Of a DNA stretch of 60,255 bases, positions 44,395-53,400 are shown piece after piece. The notes under the pieces were generated by a model. That model worked only from the letters and a program-made list of their open reading frames with translations. It was not told the origin of the DNA and did no database searches. The stretch lies in the NCBI GenBank assembly GCA_002420115.1, contig DIHK01000025.1, forward strand, positions 1 through 60,255, in the 5' to 3' direction. The position numbers and the translations under genes were made by a program. The DNA comes from Nitrospira sp. UBA5698 (lineage in GTDB: Bacteria; Nitrospirota; Nitrospiria; Nitrospirales; Nitrospiraceae). The first letter of the stretch is position 1. Each line of letters starts with the position of its first letter.

Positions 44395-44485
44395 CACACT
44401 CGCGCCTCGTTGTTCGTATCTCGTATTTCACAAGCGAACCACGCCTCACGAGATACGCTTCACGCGCTTGAACGCGACGCATGAA
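44395..44485. repeat. Intergenic palindromic repeat, family B (copy 2)
   Basis: It contains CGTATCTCGT (44415-44424) and ACGAGATACG (44448-44457), the same inverted arms as at 8717-8766, followed by GCTTCACGCGCTTGAAC. The loop between the arms differs. It lies between the helicase N-terminal half and the end of the convergent outer-membrane gene, so it could also act in termination. Confidence 0.65.
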
Positions 44486-44514
44486 CACAGCTGACGGACT
44501 TTTTCAGCGTCCTG

Positions 44515-45549
44515 TTAGAAGGAGGCTGTAAGCCCAGCGGTCAGACCATGCCGGAGGGATTGAAACTCCGTGAGCGGAAAAGACGCCGACCGACCATCCG
44601 CGAGATGACTTTCCCAGGTGCCGTCGATCAGGCGATTCCACCAGACTCGATAGCCGACTTGTGCCGCAAGCCACCGCGTGAGATGCACCCTTGCGCCGAT
44701 GTCAGCATCCGCTCCGAACCCAATGCCGCGCATAGTAAAGCTTGGGGCACTCAACTCACCGCCGGCCACCCGCAAATGATGGGTGTCCTCATTGGTCAAG
44801 AGGTTGATAGGCTTCAGCACGATCGAACCATAGAAGCTCAACCATCGCAGAAGATGATACTCGCTTGCAGCACCAACTCGCAGCGAATACCACGAACTGC
44901 TGTTGGAAATGACCTCCACCGTCTGACTGACGCCCGGATCGCCTGGAATACATAACGGATCCAATCCCGGTGTGCCCGGATCCAAATCCGTCGAGGCCCC
45001 GGCAGCCGAACAAGCGATCTGCCGAACCCCATTGGCCGTATGTTTCTGACGCCAATATTGAAAACCAAGAAAGCCATCCAGCTGACCACGACCATGGGGA
45101 AAGGTCATCACGGCTCCACCCAGATCGGCATTCAGGAACCACAGGCCGGATCCACTGATATCGCTATGGGTTCGCAGGGAGGGGCTCCCGCCATCGGCTG
45201 CGAGAAAATCGTCGTCGGTCAGGCGCCCTCCTCCGATATGAGCCCCTCCGACCTGAAGCCGCCCGAAGAAATGAGGTCGGAAATAGACCTTGGCGGTCAG
45301 TTCGGCAACATTCGTGGAATGATCGGCATAGGTCAGTCGCGAAGTCGGATTCCCCAATAGCCCTTGCGACGAGGCATTGTGGCTCCACCGAGTATCCCCC
45401 ACCGAGACCCAGGTCCCGAGCGTAAGCTCGACTCGCTTCAGGGACGTAGGTGCTGACTCTTGGGCAAATCCGTTAGTCACTACGACACACAGCCCCGACA
45501 GAAGAACAACGATTGTGATCAACAACTTGGCAGATGAAAATTCGTTCAC
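44515..45549 (-). CDS. Outer-membrane beta-barrel hypothetical protein
   Basis: A 344-residue protein. The signal peptide (about residues 1-30, ending NGFA-QE) is followed by alternating strands with aromatic girdles (VELTLGTWVSVGDTRWSH, GQLDGFLGFQYWRQKH, VGYRVWWNRLID) and a C-terminal Phe (GLTAGLTASF), as in outer-membrane barrels. A Cys-containing loop (IACSAAGAS, LCIPGDPG) may be surface exposed. The function is unknown. It converges with the helicase half. Confidence 0.72.
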   Translation of the reverse strand: MNEFSSAKLLITIVVLLSGLCVVVTNGFAQESAPTSLKRVELTLGTWVSVGDTRWSHNASSQGLLGNPTSRLTYADHSTNVAELTAKVYFRPHFFGRLQVGGAHIGGGRLTDDDFLAADGGSPSLRTHSDISGSGLWFLNADLGGAVMTFPHGRGQLDGFLGFQYWRQKHTANGVRQIACSAAGASTDLDPGTPGLDPLCIPGDPGVSQTVEVISNSSSWYSLRVGAASEYHLLRWLSFYGSIVLKPINLLTNEDTHHLRVAGGELSAPSFTMRGIGFGADADIGARVHLTRWLAAQVGYRVWWNRLIDGTWESHLADGRSASFPLTEFQSLRHGLTAGLTASF

Positions 45550-45811
45550 TGATGCATGCCTCTTAGTTGAATGACCGCGCGATCACACTCAGAACCTCAG
45601 TCCTCCGCGTGGTTCGACAGAACCCCGGGAAATCATACCTGAGATAGGACCAGCTGAATAGATGTTTCAACCTTGTGCAGCAGGGGTGAGAAGGAGACCA
45701 AGGACCGTGCATGCGACTGGTCGAACAATCCTTTGGGTACCGCAAGGCCTCACAGAAGGAAGACAATGACGATGACGGACATCCAAGGAGGGAATCGTGT
45801 TCGAAATAAGA
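45550..45811. other. Gap before the outer-membrane barrel gene
   Basis: About 260 bases upstream of the outer-membrane barrel gene, up to the terminator listed next; with the terminator and the stretch up to 45879 the gene-free interval is about 330 bases. A promoter for that minus-strand gene should lie here, but no clear pair was picked out. No coding pattern seen. Confidence 0.35.
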
Positions 45812-45843
45812 AAGCCACCCCGACATTGATCGGGATGGCTTTC
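45812..45843 (-). terminator. Rho-independent-type hairpin
   Basis: A strong inverted repeat: AAAGCCA-C-CCCGA, a short loop, then TCGGG-A-TGGCTTT, with A and T ends giving short T-runs on both strands. It stands 37 bases after the stop of the PEP-CTERM remnant and most likely ended its transcript; it could act both ways. Confidence 0.75.
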
Positions 45844-45879
45844 CTGACAGAACGCTGAGAGATGGAGAATGCTGATGAG

Positions 45880-46140
45880 CTACGCGCTCTTCCGCATCTT
45901 CCGTCCCCACAGCCCAAGACCCAAGAGTCCTGAACGCAGCAGAAGCATGGACGCAGGCTCCGGCACCGTCGAAATCTCTGCATCGAATGAACTGGATCGA
46001 CCATTCCCCGATGTATGGGTGATAGTTACGACCTGGGTAATGGAGAATGGGCCAGCTCCTCCACCAACGCCACTGCTCGTGTTAGCAACGCCCCAGGCTC
46101 TAGAAGCTCAGAATTCGTCAAAGGTCAGTCTCTGATCTGG
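45880..46140 (-). pseudogene. C-terminal remnant of a PEP-CTERM protein
   Basis: The minus-strand frame ending at TAG 45880 encodes FSITQVVTITHTSGNGRSSS, then VPEPASMLLLRSGLLGLGLW and a basic end RKMRKSA. That is a full PEP-CTERM sorting tail: Val-Pro-Glu-Pro, a membrane helix and a basic stop. Upstream the frame holds a TGA at 46110-46108, and at about 46140 the coding pattern ends abruptly against the antisense of a truncated regulator gene. Only about 80 residues survive. Such tails are recognised by exosortases; no exosortase gene is in the window. This lies outside the longer open frames and was found by translating the minus strand. Confidence 0.7.
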
Positions 46141-46762
46141 GTTGGGTTCTATTGCAGACCATTCTTGAGAGCACCCGCACCTTCCGGATCGTAGGCACAT
46201 CCACTCTACGCCTCACCGCCTCTGGCGCCATCGCCGACTATCAGCCGGATGTCATCATTGTCGATACAGAAACTGAGCGAGATGCCATCGATGAAATAAA
46301 CAGCTCCGGGACTCCACCCCATACAGCAAAGTCATACTGTTGAGCGGATTTGAACAAAAAGATCCCGTGCGCGAGGCACTCGAGTACGGTATCGACGGAG
46401 TGATCTTGAAAATCCACCCACCTGCGGTCATTATTGCTGCAGTCCAGGCGATTGCCCCACACTCACGTCACTCCCCTGGTGCTGGAGACCATACGACACC
46501 CCACCACTATCTCTCTCTGTCTTTTCAGGCACCGCGACAACCCATTCTACGGCAAACCGGTTGGCCCGATGTTCTGACCGAGCGCGAACGAGAGGTGATC
46601 AATCTGGTTCAGCAAGGACTATCTAACAAGGACATTGCCCACCAATTATCCATTTCTGGCAGTACGGTTCGACACCATCTGACGAGCATTTTCGACAAAG
46701 TCGGTGTCCCCAATCGTCAAAAACTCATGGTTCACGCTCATCAGCTTCACACCCCTATCTAA
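46141..46762 (+). pseudogene. Truncated and frameshifted LuxR/NarL-type response regulator
   Basis: The plus frame from about 46141 reads VLLQTILESTRTFRIVGTS and later ADYQPDVIIVDTE (receiver strand with the phospho-acceptor Asp). It then shifts frame near 46310-46318, at a CCACCCC run, into YSKVILLSGFEQKDPVREAL. The C-terminal LuxR HTH is intact (LTEREREVINLVQQGLSNKD, VRHHLTSIFDKVGVPNRQ). The first 20 or so residues with the acidic pocket are missing. The gene is broken at its left edge exactly where the PEP-CTERM remnant ends. The 3' part (46340-46762) could still be translated as a free HTH protein. Confidence 0.75.
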
Positions 46763-46930
46763 TCGCCTGCCACTATAGGCATCAGTGCCACCGACAAGGT
46801 TTTCCCCTTAACAGCCGGTCGTGATCGAGCACAGAAATGCCATGGCAGCCTGAACATCACGACTTACAAAAGATGTGGAAGTCTTGGGTGCGACCTTGGT
46901 ATGATGCGACCCGTTCGTCGTCCCCATTGT

Positions 46931-47006
46931 GCCGAGGTAGCTCAGTTGGCAGAGCACAGCCCTGAAAAGGCTGGTGTCGACAGTTCGATTCTGTCCCTCG
47001 GCACCA
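46931..47006 (+). tRNA. tRNA-Phe (GAA)
   Basis: A 76-base cloverleaf with a perfect acceptor stem (GCCGAGG/CCTCGGC) and an encoded ACCA end, D-arm GCTC...GAGC, anticodon stem CAGCC/GGCTG with loop CTGAAAA (anticodon GAA at 46964-46966) and T-arm GACAG-TTCGATT-CTGTC. The 3' half is overlapped by the end of the integrase gene on the other strand, as expected if this tRNA is the attachment site. Confidence 0.97.
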
Positions 47007-48174
47007 CATTCCGCGTACTTAGAGATTCTGACCCACTGGCAAGTGGCACCCAAGTGGCAGTAACTGGCACCTGAACATCGTTTTCCCCGCTTAGAACTGC
47101 CTTCGTAAACGCTTCCAGCCGTGTCACGGCATCCCGCAATCGCGCGTTCCAATTGTGAATGTAATACTTCGCCGAACCAGGCAGCGGCTCACCTTTTAAC
47201 GTCTGGATCACAGCGTAATCGACGCCACATTGTGTGAGCCAGGTCGTGAAGGTATGGCGAAGATCGTGGAAGTGCAGATCGTGCACCCCTGCCCGCTCAC
47301 ACGTTCGCATCCAGGTGTGCTTGAAAGAATTCCCGTCTTTCCAGTGATGGAAGAATCGACCACCGATTCTTGGAGTTTTTCCGAACAACGCCTCGTACGC
47401 CAGACTATTGAGAGGAACCATTTTAGGCACACCTTTGATTTTTGTCTGGCCGGGCGAGGGAACCACCCACCAGCCGTCTCCCCGTTGCATCAACCACTCT
47501 TCATGGATCTCAATCAGCTTGTTTTCTCGAAGGCCGATCTGCAGCGCGGCCATCGCAAGCCGCCACACGTTCGGTGAGGCGGCCTCTCGGATTTTGAGCA
47601 GCTCCCAGCCTTCGACAATCCGCTCGCGCTTCACATATTCGGGCACCGGCAAGCGCTTGAGCCGATTCTTATCCAGATGGTCCATATCAACGGCTAAATT
47701 CAGCACTGCCATCAGGGCCGCACACTCTCGCTCAATCGTCCCTGGAGCCACATGTCGTTTCTTTTCGTCCGGACCGATCAAGACAGAGCGACGCTTTTCC
47801 AGATAAGCCAATCCATCCTCAAGGCGGATATCAGAGAGCTTCTTGTTTCCAAAATGCGGAATAAGATGGTGCGTCAGAACGGTTTGATTCCGACCATCGT
47901 TCTTCGGCCGCTTGGCTTTGAGATATTGCAGGTAGATGGGGACAAACTCAGCAAACGTCAACGTTGAAGGCTGCCCAGTAAGAGGGATCGGCGCTTTCTT
48001 TATTTCCGGCTCCAATGAATTCGCATGAATCGCAGCCATGATTTCGAGAGCACTCTCTCGTTCACGATCGAGGGTCAAGTTATATCCAAGGACTGGTCGG
48101 TAGCGTTTCCCACGATACCAATAGGTCAGGATCGATCGTGTTCCCTTGAGAGTCTTGATACGCTGAATATTCAT
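46942..48174 (-). CDS. Tyrosine recombinase/integrase next to tRNA-Phe
   Basis: A 410-residue phage-type integrase. A core-binding SAM-like domain (about residues 70-170) precedes the catalytic domain with Arg216 (LQIGLRENKL), a Lys in GQTKIKGVPK, His303-x2-Arg306 (HFHDLRHTFTTWL) and the nucleophile Tyr337 or Tyr338 in AKYYIHNW. The usual Leu-Gly-His box is replaced by Leu-Lys-Gly. The last 20 or so residues (PRDRIELSTPAFSGLCSAN) are translated from the antisense of tRNA-Phe, so the tRNA 3' end is the att site. The start overlaps the excisionase-like gene stop (ATGA). A direct repeat of the tRNA end marking the other junction was not found by eye. Confidence 0.9.
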   Translation of the reverse strand: MNIQRIKTLKGTRSILTYWYRGKRYRPVLGYNLTLDRERESALEIMAAIHANSLEPEIKKAPIPLTGQPSTLTFAEFVPIYLQYLKAKRPKNDGRNQTVLTHHLIPHFGNKKLSDIRLEDGLAYLEKRRSVLIGPDEKKRHVAPGTIERECAALMAVLNLAVDMDHLDKNRLKRLPVPEYVKRERIVEGWELLKIREAASPNVWRLAMAALQIGLRENKLIEIHEEWLMQRGDGWWVVPSPGQTKIKGVPKMVPLNSLAYEALFGKTPRIGGRFFHHWKDGNSFKHTWMRTCERAGVHDLHFHDLRHTFTTWLTQCGVDYAVIQTLKGEPLPGSAKYYIHNWNARLRDAVTRLEAFTKAVLSGENDVQVPVTATWVPLASGSESLSTRNVVPRDRIELSTPAFSGLCSAN

Positions 48175-48446
48175 CGCAGGCCTTTATGACGAGGCAACAC
48201 AAACAAAGGGTTCCGATGGTAGACCTTGCCAGGTCTGCCGTCAACGGGCTTCGGCAGCACTCCCTGCTCATCGATGTCTTTCACCACACCGCCCTCACAT
48301 AAGCTTCTGACCCAACTTTCAAGATCTTCTCTTACAAACATGACACGATGCCCATAGCGAACCCGAGGGATATCGACTCGCTGATAGAGGGTCCGTTTTG
48401 TAAGCCTCAAAAATTTCGCCGCCTCACAAATTGTTAAGAGTGTCAT
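48171..48446 (-). CDS. Excisionase-like HTH protein
   Basis: A 91-residue protein with an N-terminal winged-helix HTH of the MerR/AlpA/excisionase type (MTLLTICEAAKFLRLTKRTL, YQRVDIPRVRYGHRVMFVRE) and a basic tail. The ATG at 48446 is preceded by AGGGG at a 5-base spacing; longer frames from 48473 or 48560 lack this. The stop overlaps the integrase start, so it is co-expressed with it and probably directs excision or regulates the integrase. Confidence 0.8.
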   Translation of the reverse strand: MTLLTICEAAKFLRLTKRTLYQRVDIPRVRYGHRVMFVREDLESWVRSLCEGGVVKDIDEQGVLPKPVDGRPGKVYHRNPLFVLPRHKGLR

Positions 48447-48639
48447 GGATTCCCCTACTTCGTTCTCGCCCATTGAACATTCGTGCTTATTTATCCCGTT
48501 TCTGTGCGGCAGCCTTTCACGTGATGCTTTACACGTTCGGTCGAATAAGCCGACCGACACCTTCGCACACTTCTCGCGAGTGGCACTTATGCGAAGGTTC
48601 AGAATTTATAACCATACCGAAAAGGTAGGGGGAAGCCAG

Positions 48640-48668
48640 TTGACAGCTTTCCATAAGCCATGTAACAT
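48640..48668 (+). promoter_or_regulatory. Sigma-70-type promoter of the lexA-like gene
   Basis: TTGACA (48640-48645), a 17-base spacer, and TAACAT (48663-48668). The -35 is perfect and the spacing ideal. Transcription would start about 7 bases downstream, at or next to the ATG at 48677, which predicts a leaderless mRNA. Confidence 0.7.
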
Positions 48669-48679
48669 TTTGTTACATG
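48659..48679. promoter_or_regulatory. Perfect palindromic operator over the promoter and start codon
   Basis: Arms CATGTAACA and TGTTACATG are separated by TTT. The site covers the -10 box, the predicted transcription start and the ATG of the lexA-like gene. Binding there by the gene product would block its own transcription, so it is the likely autorepression/SOS-type operator. It matches neither the E. coli nor the Bacillus LexA box. Confidence 0.75.
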
Positions 48680-49219
48680 CAGCCTCATGAGCTCAAACAG
48701 GTGCGGACTTCTCTCGGGTTGACCCAAGACACCCTTGCGCAGACCCTCAATGTGACGCGGCAGACCATCAATCGGTACGAGCAGAAGATCGTGCCGATCC
48801 CTACTACCGTCGAACTGGCCCTGATGCAGCTTAGCTCTTCCCAGATTCAGTTGGCTGGGGTTGTTGCGGCGGGGGCTCCGATTGAACCGATTCCTCAGAT
48901 GGAGCGCGTCGACGTGCCGAAAAGCATGGTCGGTCGTGGAGAGACCTTCGCCCTTCGGGTGAAAGGCACGTCCATGCAGAATGAAGGTATCTTCCCAGGT
49001 GACATTGTCGTGGTGCAGAAGCAAGCGACGGCCCGCAATGGGCAGACCGTCATTGCCCTGGTGAACGGCGAGGCCACGATCAAGACGTATTATCGTAAGG
49101 CGGGCACGGTGGAACTTCATCCCGCCAATGACGCCATGCAGCCGATCATCATCAAGCCGTCCGACAGTTTCCAGATCGAAGGCATTGTCGTCGGCGTCAT
49201 CCGTCATCTCCGAAAGTGA
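48677..49219 (+). CDS. LexA/CI-like self-cleaving repressor (HTH plus S24 peptidase)
   Basis: A 180-residue protein. Residues 5-45 are an Xre-type HTH (RTSLGLTQDTLAQTLNVTRQ). The C-terminal half is an S24 peptidase: cleavage site Ala65-Gly66 in VVAAGAPIEP, nucleophile Ser99 in KGTSMQNEGIFPGD and general base Lys136 in NGEATIKTYYR, all present. The combination is that of repressors that cut themselves on RecA activation. It heads the imuB-dnaE2 cassette (19 bases to the next ATG) and is divergent from excisionase/integrase, so it may govern DNA-damage induction of both. A ribosome site is lacking, fitting a leaderless message. Confidence 0.9.
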   Translation: MQPHELKQVRTSLGLTQDTLAQTLNVTRQTINRYEQKIVPIPTTVELALMQLSSSQIQLAGVVAAGAPIEPIPQMERVDVPKSMVGRGETFALRVKGTSMQNEGIFPGDIVVVQKQATARNGQTVIALVNGEATIKTYYRKAGTVELHPANDAMQPIIIKPSDSFQIEGIVVGVIRHLRK

Positions 49220-49238
49220 GGTCTCGGCTGTTGGCACC

Positions 49239-50423
49239 ATGGACCGCCAGATTGTCTGCTTTGGGATTCCTGCCTTCGAAATCGCCGTCGCGCGGCTGCA
49301 TGATCCCAGTTTCTCGACGCGACCAGTCGCGATCGCTCCATTAAATACCTCGCGTGCGTGCCTGCGTGAAGTCTCATCTGAAGCCGAACAAGCAGGACTT
49401 GCGATCGGCATGTCCGTCGAGCAAGCGCGACGCGTCTGTCCCTCCCTGCACATCCTCTCTCCGAATCCCTCTCGTGTCTGCAATGCGGAAAAGTCGTTGC
49501 TTCACATCGTGAGACGCTATGCTCCGGTCTGGGAGCCTGTTCAATCCGGCTCTCTTGTGATGGATCTGACAGGGACCGGACGCCTCTTCGGACCTGCGTA
49601 CGACATCGCGGCGAAGGTCCAGCATGAAGTCCTCACTCAATATCGCCTCGACGGGGTCGCCGGTGTGGGGAGCAACAAACTGGTGGCTCAGACTGCAGCG
49701 ACGTTGATTCAGCCGTCAGAACTGTATGATGTCCGCCCAGGGTCGGAGCCGATGTTCATGGCTCCGCTATCGGTGCGTACCCTGCCCGGCTTGCAGCGGC
49801 CGTGTATGCGGCAAATCTTGTTACGACTCGATGATCTGAACCTCGAGACGCTCGGCGATGTGGCAGAGAGTCCTCTCGATGCGTTGGAAGTAGTGTTGGG
49901 GGATTATGCCGGGCAGCTCTCCCGCTGGGCACAGGGGATTGATTCGTTGCCGGTGTTGCCACCGGCGAGTCAGCCCCAGCTCGAAGAGGCGGTCCTCTTG
50001 GACCCGGATGAGATTGATGATCACGTGCTGACGGGCCGATTGCTCGACATGCTGCAACGGCTCTGCCGGAGACTGCGGAGTCAACGTCGCGTCTGTGGCC
50101 GTCTGTTCCTCACGATCCGCTATAGCGATCACCTTGAGGTCACAAAACACGAGCGCGTAACGCCCGAGACCTGCTGGGAATGTGACCTATCTCACGTGGT
50201 GCTGTCACTCTTCCAGAAGTGTATGCGCCGGAGGATTCGACTCCGCGCGATGACGCTGAGCATGGCTGCCTTGACTAGCTTTACCGAGCAAGGCGTGCTG
50301 TTCGATGCTCGGCCCGTCGAGGAACAACGTCGGCAGGATCGGGCCAAGAAGCTCGCCGTCGCCCTTGATCTGCTCCATGCTCGATTCGGTAAGCAGATCA
50401 TTCGATATGGCAGGAGTAGCTGA
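49239..50423 (+). CDS. imuB: ImuB-like Y-family polymerase homologue, catalytic residues missing
   Basis: A 394-residue protein. The Y-family fold is recognised from ACLREVSSEAEQAGLAIGMS, QARRVCPSLHILSPNPSRV, DLTGTGRLFG and the HhH-like LDDLNLETLGDVAESP. The two acidic motifs of active Y-polymerases are changed: VCFGIPAFEIA in place of Asp-x-Asp-Cys-Phe, and SGSLVMDLTG in place of Ser-x-Asp-Glu. ImuB proteins are typically inactive in this way and link DnaE2 to the beta clamp. The start MDRQIVCFG at 49239 follows the repressor gene by 19 bases. No imuA gene lies between. Confidence 0.85.
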   Translation: MDRQIVCFGIPAFEIAVARLHDPSFSTRPVAIAPLNTSRACLREVSSEAEQAGLAIGMSVEQARRVCPSLHILSPNPSRVCNAEKSLLHIVRRYAPVWEPVQSGSLVMDLTGTGRLFGPAYDIAAKVQHEVLTQYRLDGVAGVGSNKLVAQTAATLIQPSELYDVRPGSEPMFMAPLSVRTLPGLQRPCMRQILLRLDDLNLETLGDVAESPLDALEVVLGDYAGQLSRWAQGIDSLPVLPPASQPQLEEAVLLDPDEIDDHVLTGRLLDMLQRLCRRLRSQRRVCGRLFLTIRYSDHLEVTKHERVTPETCWECDLSHVVLSLFQKCMRRRIRLRAMTLSMAALTSFTEQGVLFDARPVEEQRRQDRAKKLAVALDLLHARFGKQIIRYGRSS

Positions 50424-50424
50424 G

Positions 50425-53400
50425 GTGTCCTTCGTCAACCTCCACACGCATTCATCTTATTCGCCGATGTGGGGCGTGCCCACGCTGGAGGCCCTCTGTC
50501 GGACAGCTCAATCCCAAGGACAGGACTATCTCGCCCTCACTGATACCAATGGACTCTATGACGCGATCCGCTTTCTCGAAGTCGCGCGTGAGCATGGACT
50601 GAAGCCCATCCTCGGCGCAGAACTCGTCTTCGGTCAACACCGAGCCGTGTTGCTGGCGAAGGATCCCGCCGGGTACGCCAATCTTTGCCGGATTCTCTCG
50701 GCTCGCCACTGCGATGCGTCGTTTGATTTTATTCAGACCGTCGCCCAGCATCGCACCGGGCTGGTAATTCTGTCTGATGATCCCGTCGCACTGACCGCTT
50801 GGCAGGCGGAATCACAAGAAGATCTCTACGTCGAGCTGACCGTGGGTCCCACCCTACCAGACTCGGTCGCATTGAGCCGACGACTCACACTGCCACCTGC
50901 AGCCACTACTCGTGCTGCGTTCCTCCACCCAACCGACTATCAGGCCCATCGGCTACTGCGTGCAATTGCTGAGAACACGACGCTCTCACGACTCCGGGCC
51001 GATCACTGTGCGCTCCCCTCTCACTGGCTCATGCCGGAACCGGAGCTTGCGCGACATCTGCCTCACGTTCCAGAGGCCATCACCAACACGCGGCAGATTG
51101 CCGAACAGTGCCACACCGATTGGGACTTCAAACAGACCATCTTCCCCTCCTTCCGTCAGCTCTCCTCAGACGCCGCCTTTGAAACCCTGCACCGCAAGAC
51201 CTACGAGGGCGCCATCTGGCGCTATGGGACTTTGTCTCCGATAGTCCGACAGCGGGTCGAGAAGGAACTCGCAGTAATCCGCGTTAAGGGCTATGCCGAC
51301 TACTTTCTCGTGGTGGATGAGATCGTGCGGCAAGCGCCCAGGACCTGTGGTCGAGGGTCCGCTGCGGCGTCAATCGTCTCCTACTGTCTCGGCATCACGC
51401 ATGTTGATCCGATCAAACATAATCTCTTCTTTGAACGGTTTCTCAATCCCGGTCGTCACGATCCGCCGGATATCGACATTGATTTCCCGTGGGATGAGCG
51501 ACCAAAGATTCTCGACTGGGTGTTCGCGCACTATGGGCACCAACACGCGGCCATGGTCGCCAATCAGAACACCCTCGCCTCTCGTGCCGCCTTGCGGGAG
51601 ATCTCGAAGGTCTATGGTCTGCCTGCTGGAGAGATTGGCAAGGTGCTGAACTTTCTCCAACGGCGGGCGGACTTTGTCGATGTGCAGCCAGGGATGACCG
51701 TACAAGACTGGGCTCGGGATGTTTGCAGAGCGTTGAACCTGAGAAACCCTTGGCCGGATATCCTCTACTGGTCGACGCAATTGGACGGGCACTTCAGGAA
51801 CCTGGGACTCCACCCTGGCGGCGTCGTCTTAGTTCCTGATGAGATCCGGCGCTATGTGCCTGTGGAGATCTCTGCTTCCAATCTCCCGGTGATCCAATGG
51901 GAGAAGGATCAGACGGAAGAGGCTGGGTTGGTCAAAATCGATCTCTTGGGCAATCGGTCGCTGGCCGTGATCCGAGATGCGCTCGCGGCCATCAAACGCA
52001 ACACCGGCCGAGTCATCGACTATGCCACCTGGGACCCGCTCAGTGATCCCGCCACGAACGAGTTGATTCGACGAGGAGACACCATGGGGTGTTTCTATGT
52101 CGAGTCTCCCGCGACGCGGCTCTTGCTCAAGAAGCTCTGGGTTGGCATGCCGCCGGTTCGACGTGCCGTGGCCGATGTCTTTGAGTATCTCGTGGCGGTG
52201 TCGTCGATCATCCGCCCTGCGGCGAACGTGTTCGCCGATGAATTCGTGCGGCGAGCCCATGGGCAGCGTTATCAGTCGCTGCATCCGCTGCTCGATGAGG
52301 TCCTCGCGGAGACACACGGCATTATGGTCTATCAGGAAGATGTCATGAAAGTGGCGGTCGCCTTGGGTGGATTTTCCGTTGAAGATGGCGATCAGCTTCG
52401 GAAGGTGTTGAGCAAGAAGCACAAGGAACGGCAACTGCGTGACTATCAACGCCAGTTCTATCAGGGAGCCATGACCTGTGGTGTGGAATGTCGCGTGATC
52501 GATGCGATCTGGACCATGATCATGAGCTTCGCGGGCTATAGCTTCTGTAAGCCGCATAGTGCCAGCTATGCACAAGTCAGCTTCAAGTCCGCGTATCTCC
52601 GAGCGCACTATCCAGCGGAGTTCATCGCGGCGGTCGTCAGCAATCAAGGCGGGTACTATTCGGCCTTCGCCTATCTGTCTGAAGGGAGACGCATGGGACT
52701 GACCATCCTGCCGCCTGACATCAACGCCAGTACCTGGGCCTATACTGGATCAGGCAAGACGGTTCGTGTCGGGTTCATGCAGATCAAAGGTTTTCAAAAA
52801 GACCTTGCCAAGCAGGTCATTGCGGAGCGAGAACAGCACGGTCTCTACCGATCGCCATCAGATTTCTTGAGTCGCGTGAAGCTGGACTACGCCCAAGCCA
52901 TGTTGTTGATCAAAGCCGGATGCTTCGATTCCATTGCCGGAGAACTCACGAGACCGGCCCTCCTCTGGCGCGTCTTTGCCGCGCAGGCGAACAAGCCATC
53001 GGTCCCCATCCCAATTCCCACAGAGTATTCAGCACAGAAGAAGCTGCATCATGAACTAAGCCTTTGCGGCTTTCCCTTACAGTGCCATCCGCTTGACCAG
53101 TTCAAAGATTCACTGGCAGGCACCTCACATATTCTCGCCAATGACTTAACTCAGTATGTGGGGGAAGAAGTCACCCTCACTGGCTGGCTCCTCACGGAGA
53201 AAATTGTCTCCACAAAGAAAGGCGAGCCGATGGAGTTCATGACGCTAGAGGACCAGACCAGCATGTATGATGCCACGGTGTTTCCCACCACTTACCGGCG
53301 CTACTGTCATCTCCTAGCGACGAACCAAGCCTATGTAGTGACAGGCTTGGTCGAAGAGCATTTTTCGACCGTCTCGGTCACCGTGAAAACACTACAACTC

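Noticed and set aside
45869..46135. A plus-strand frame of 88 codons opposite the PEP-CTERM remnant.
   Set aside because: The opposite strand shows the PEP-CTERM signature, so this frame is its shadow.
46808..47152. A 114-codon minus-strand frame across the tRNA.
   Set aside because: It is an antisense reading of tRNA-Phe and the integrase end in another frame, a well-known false gene type.
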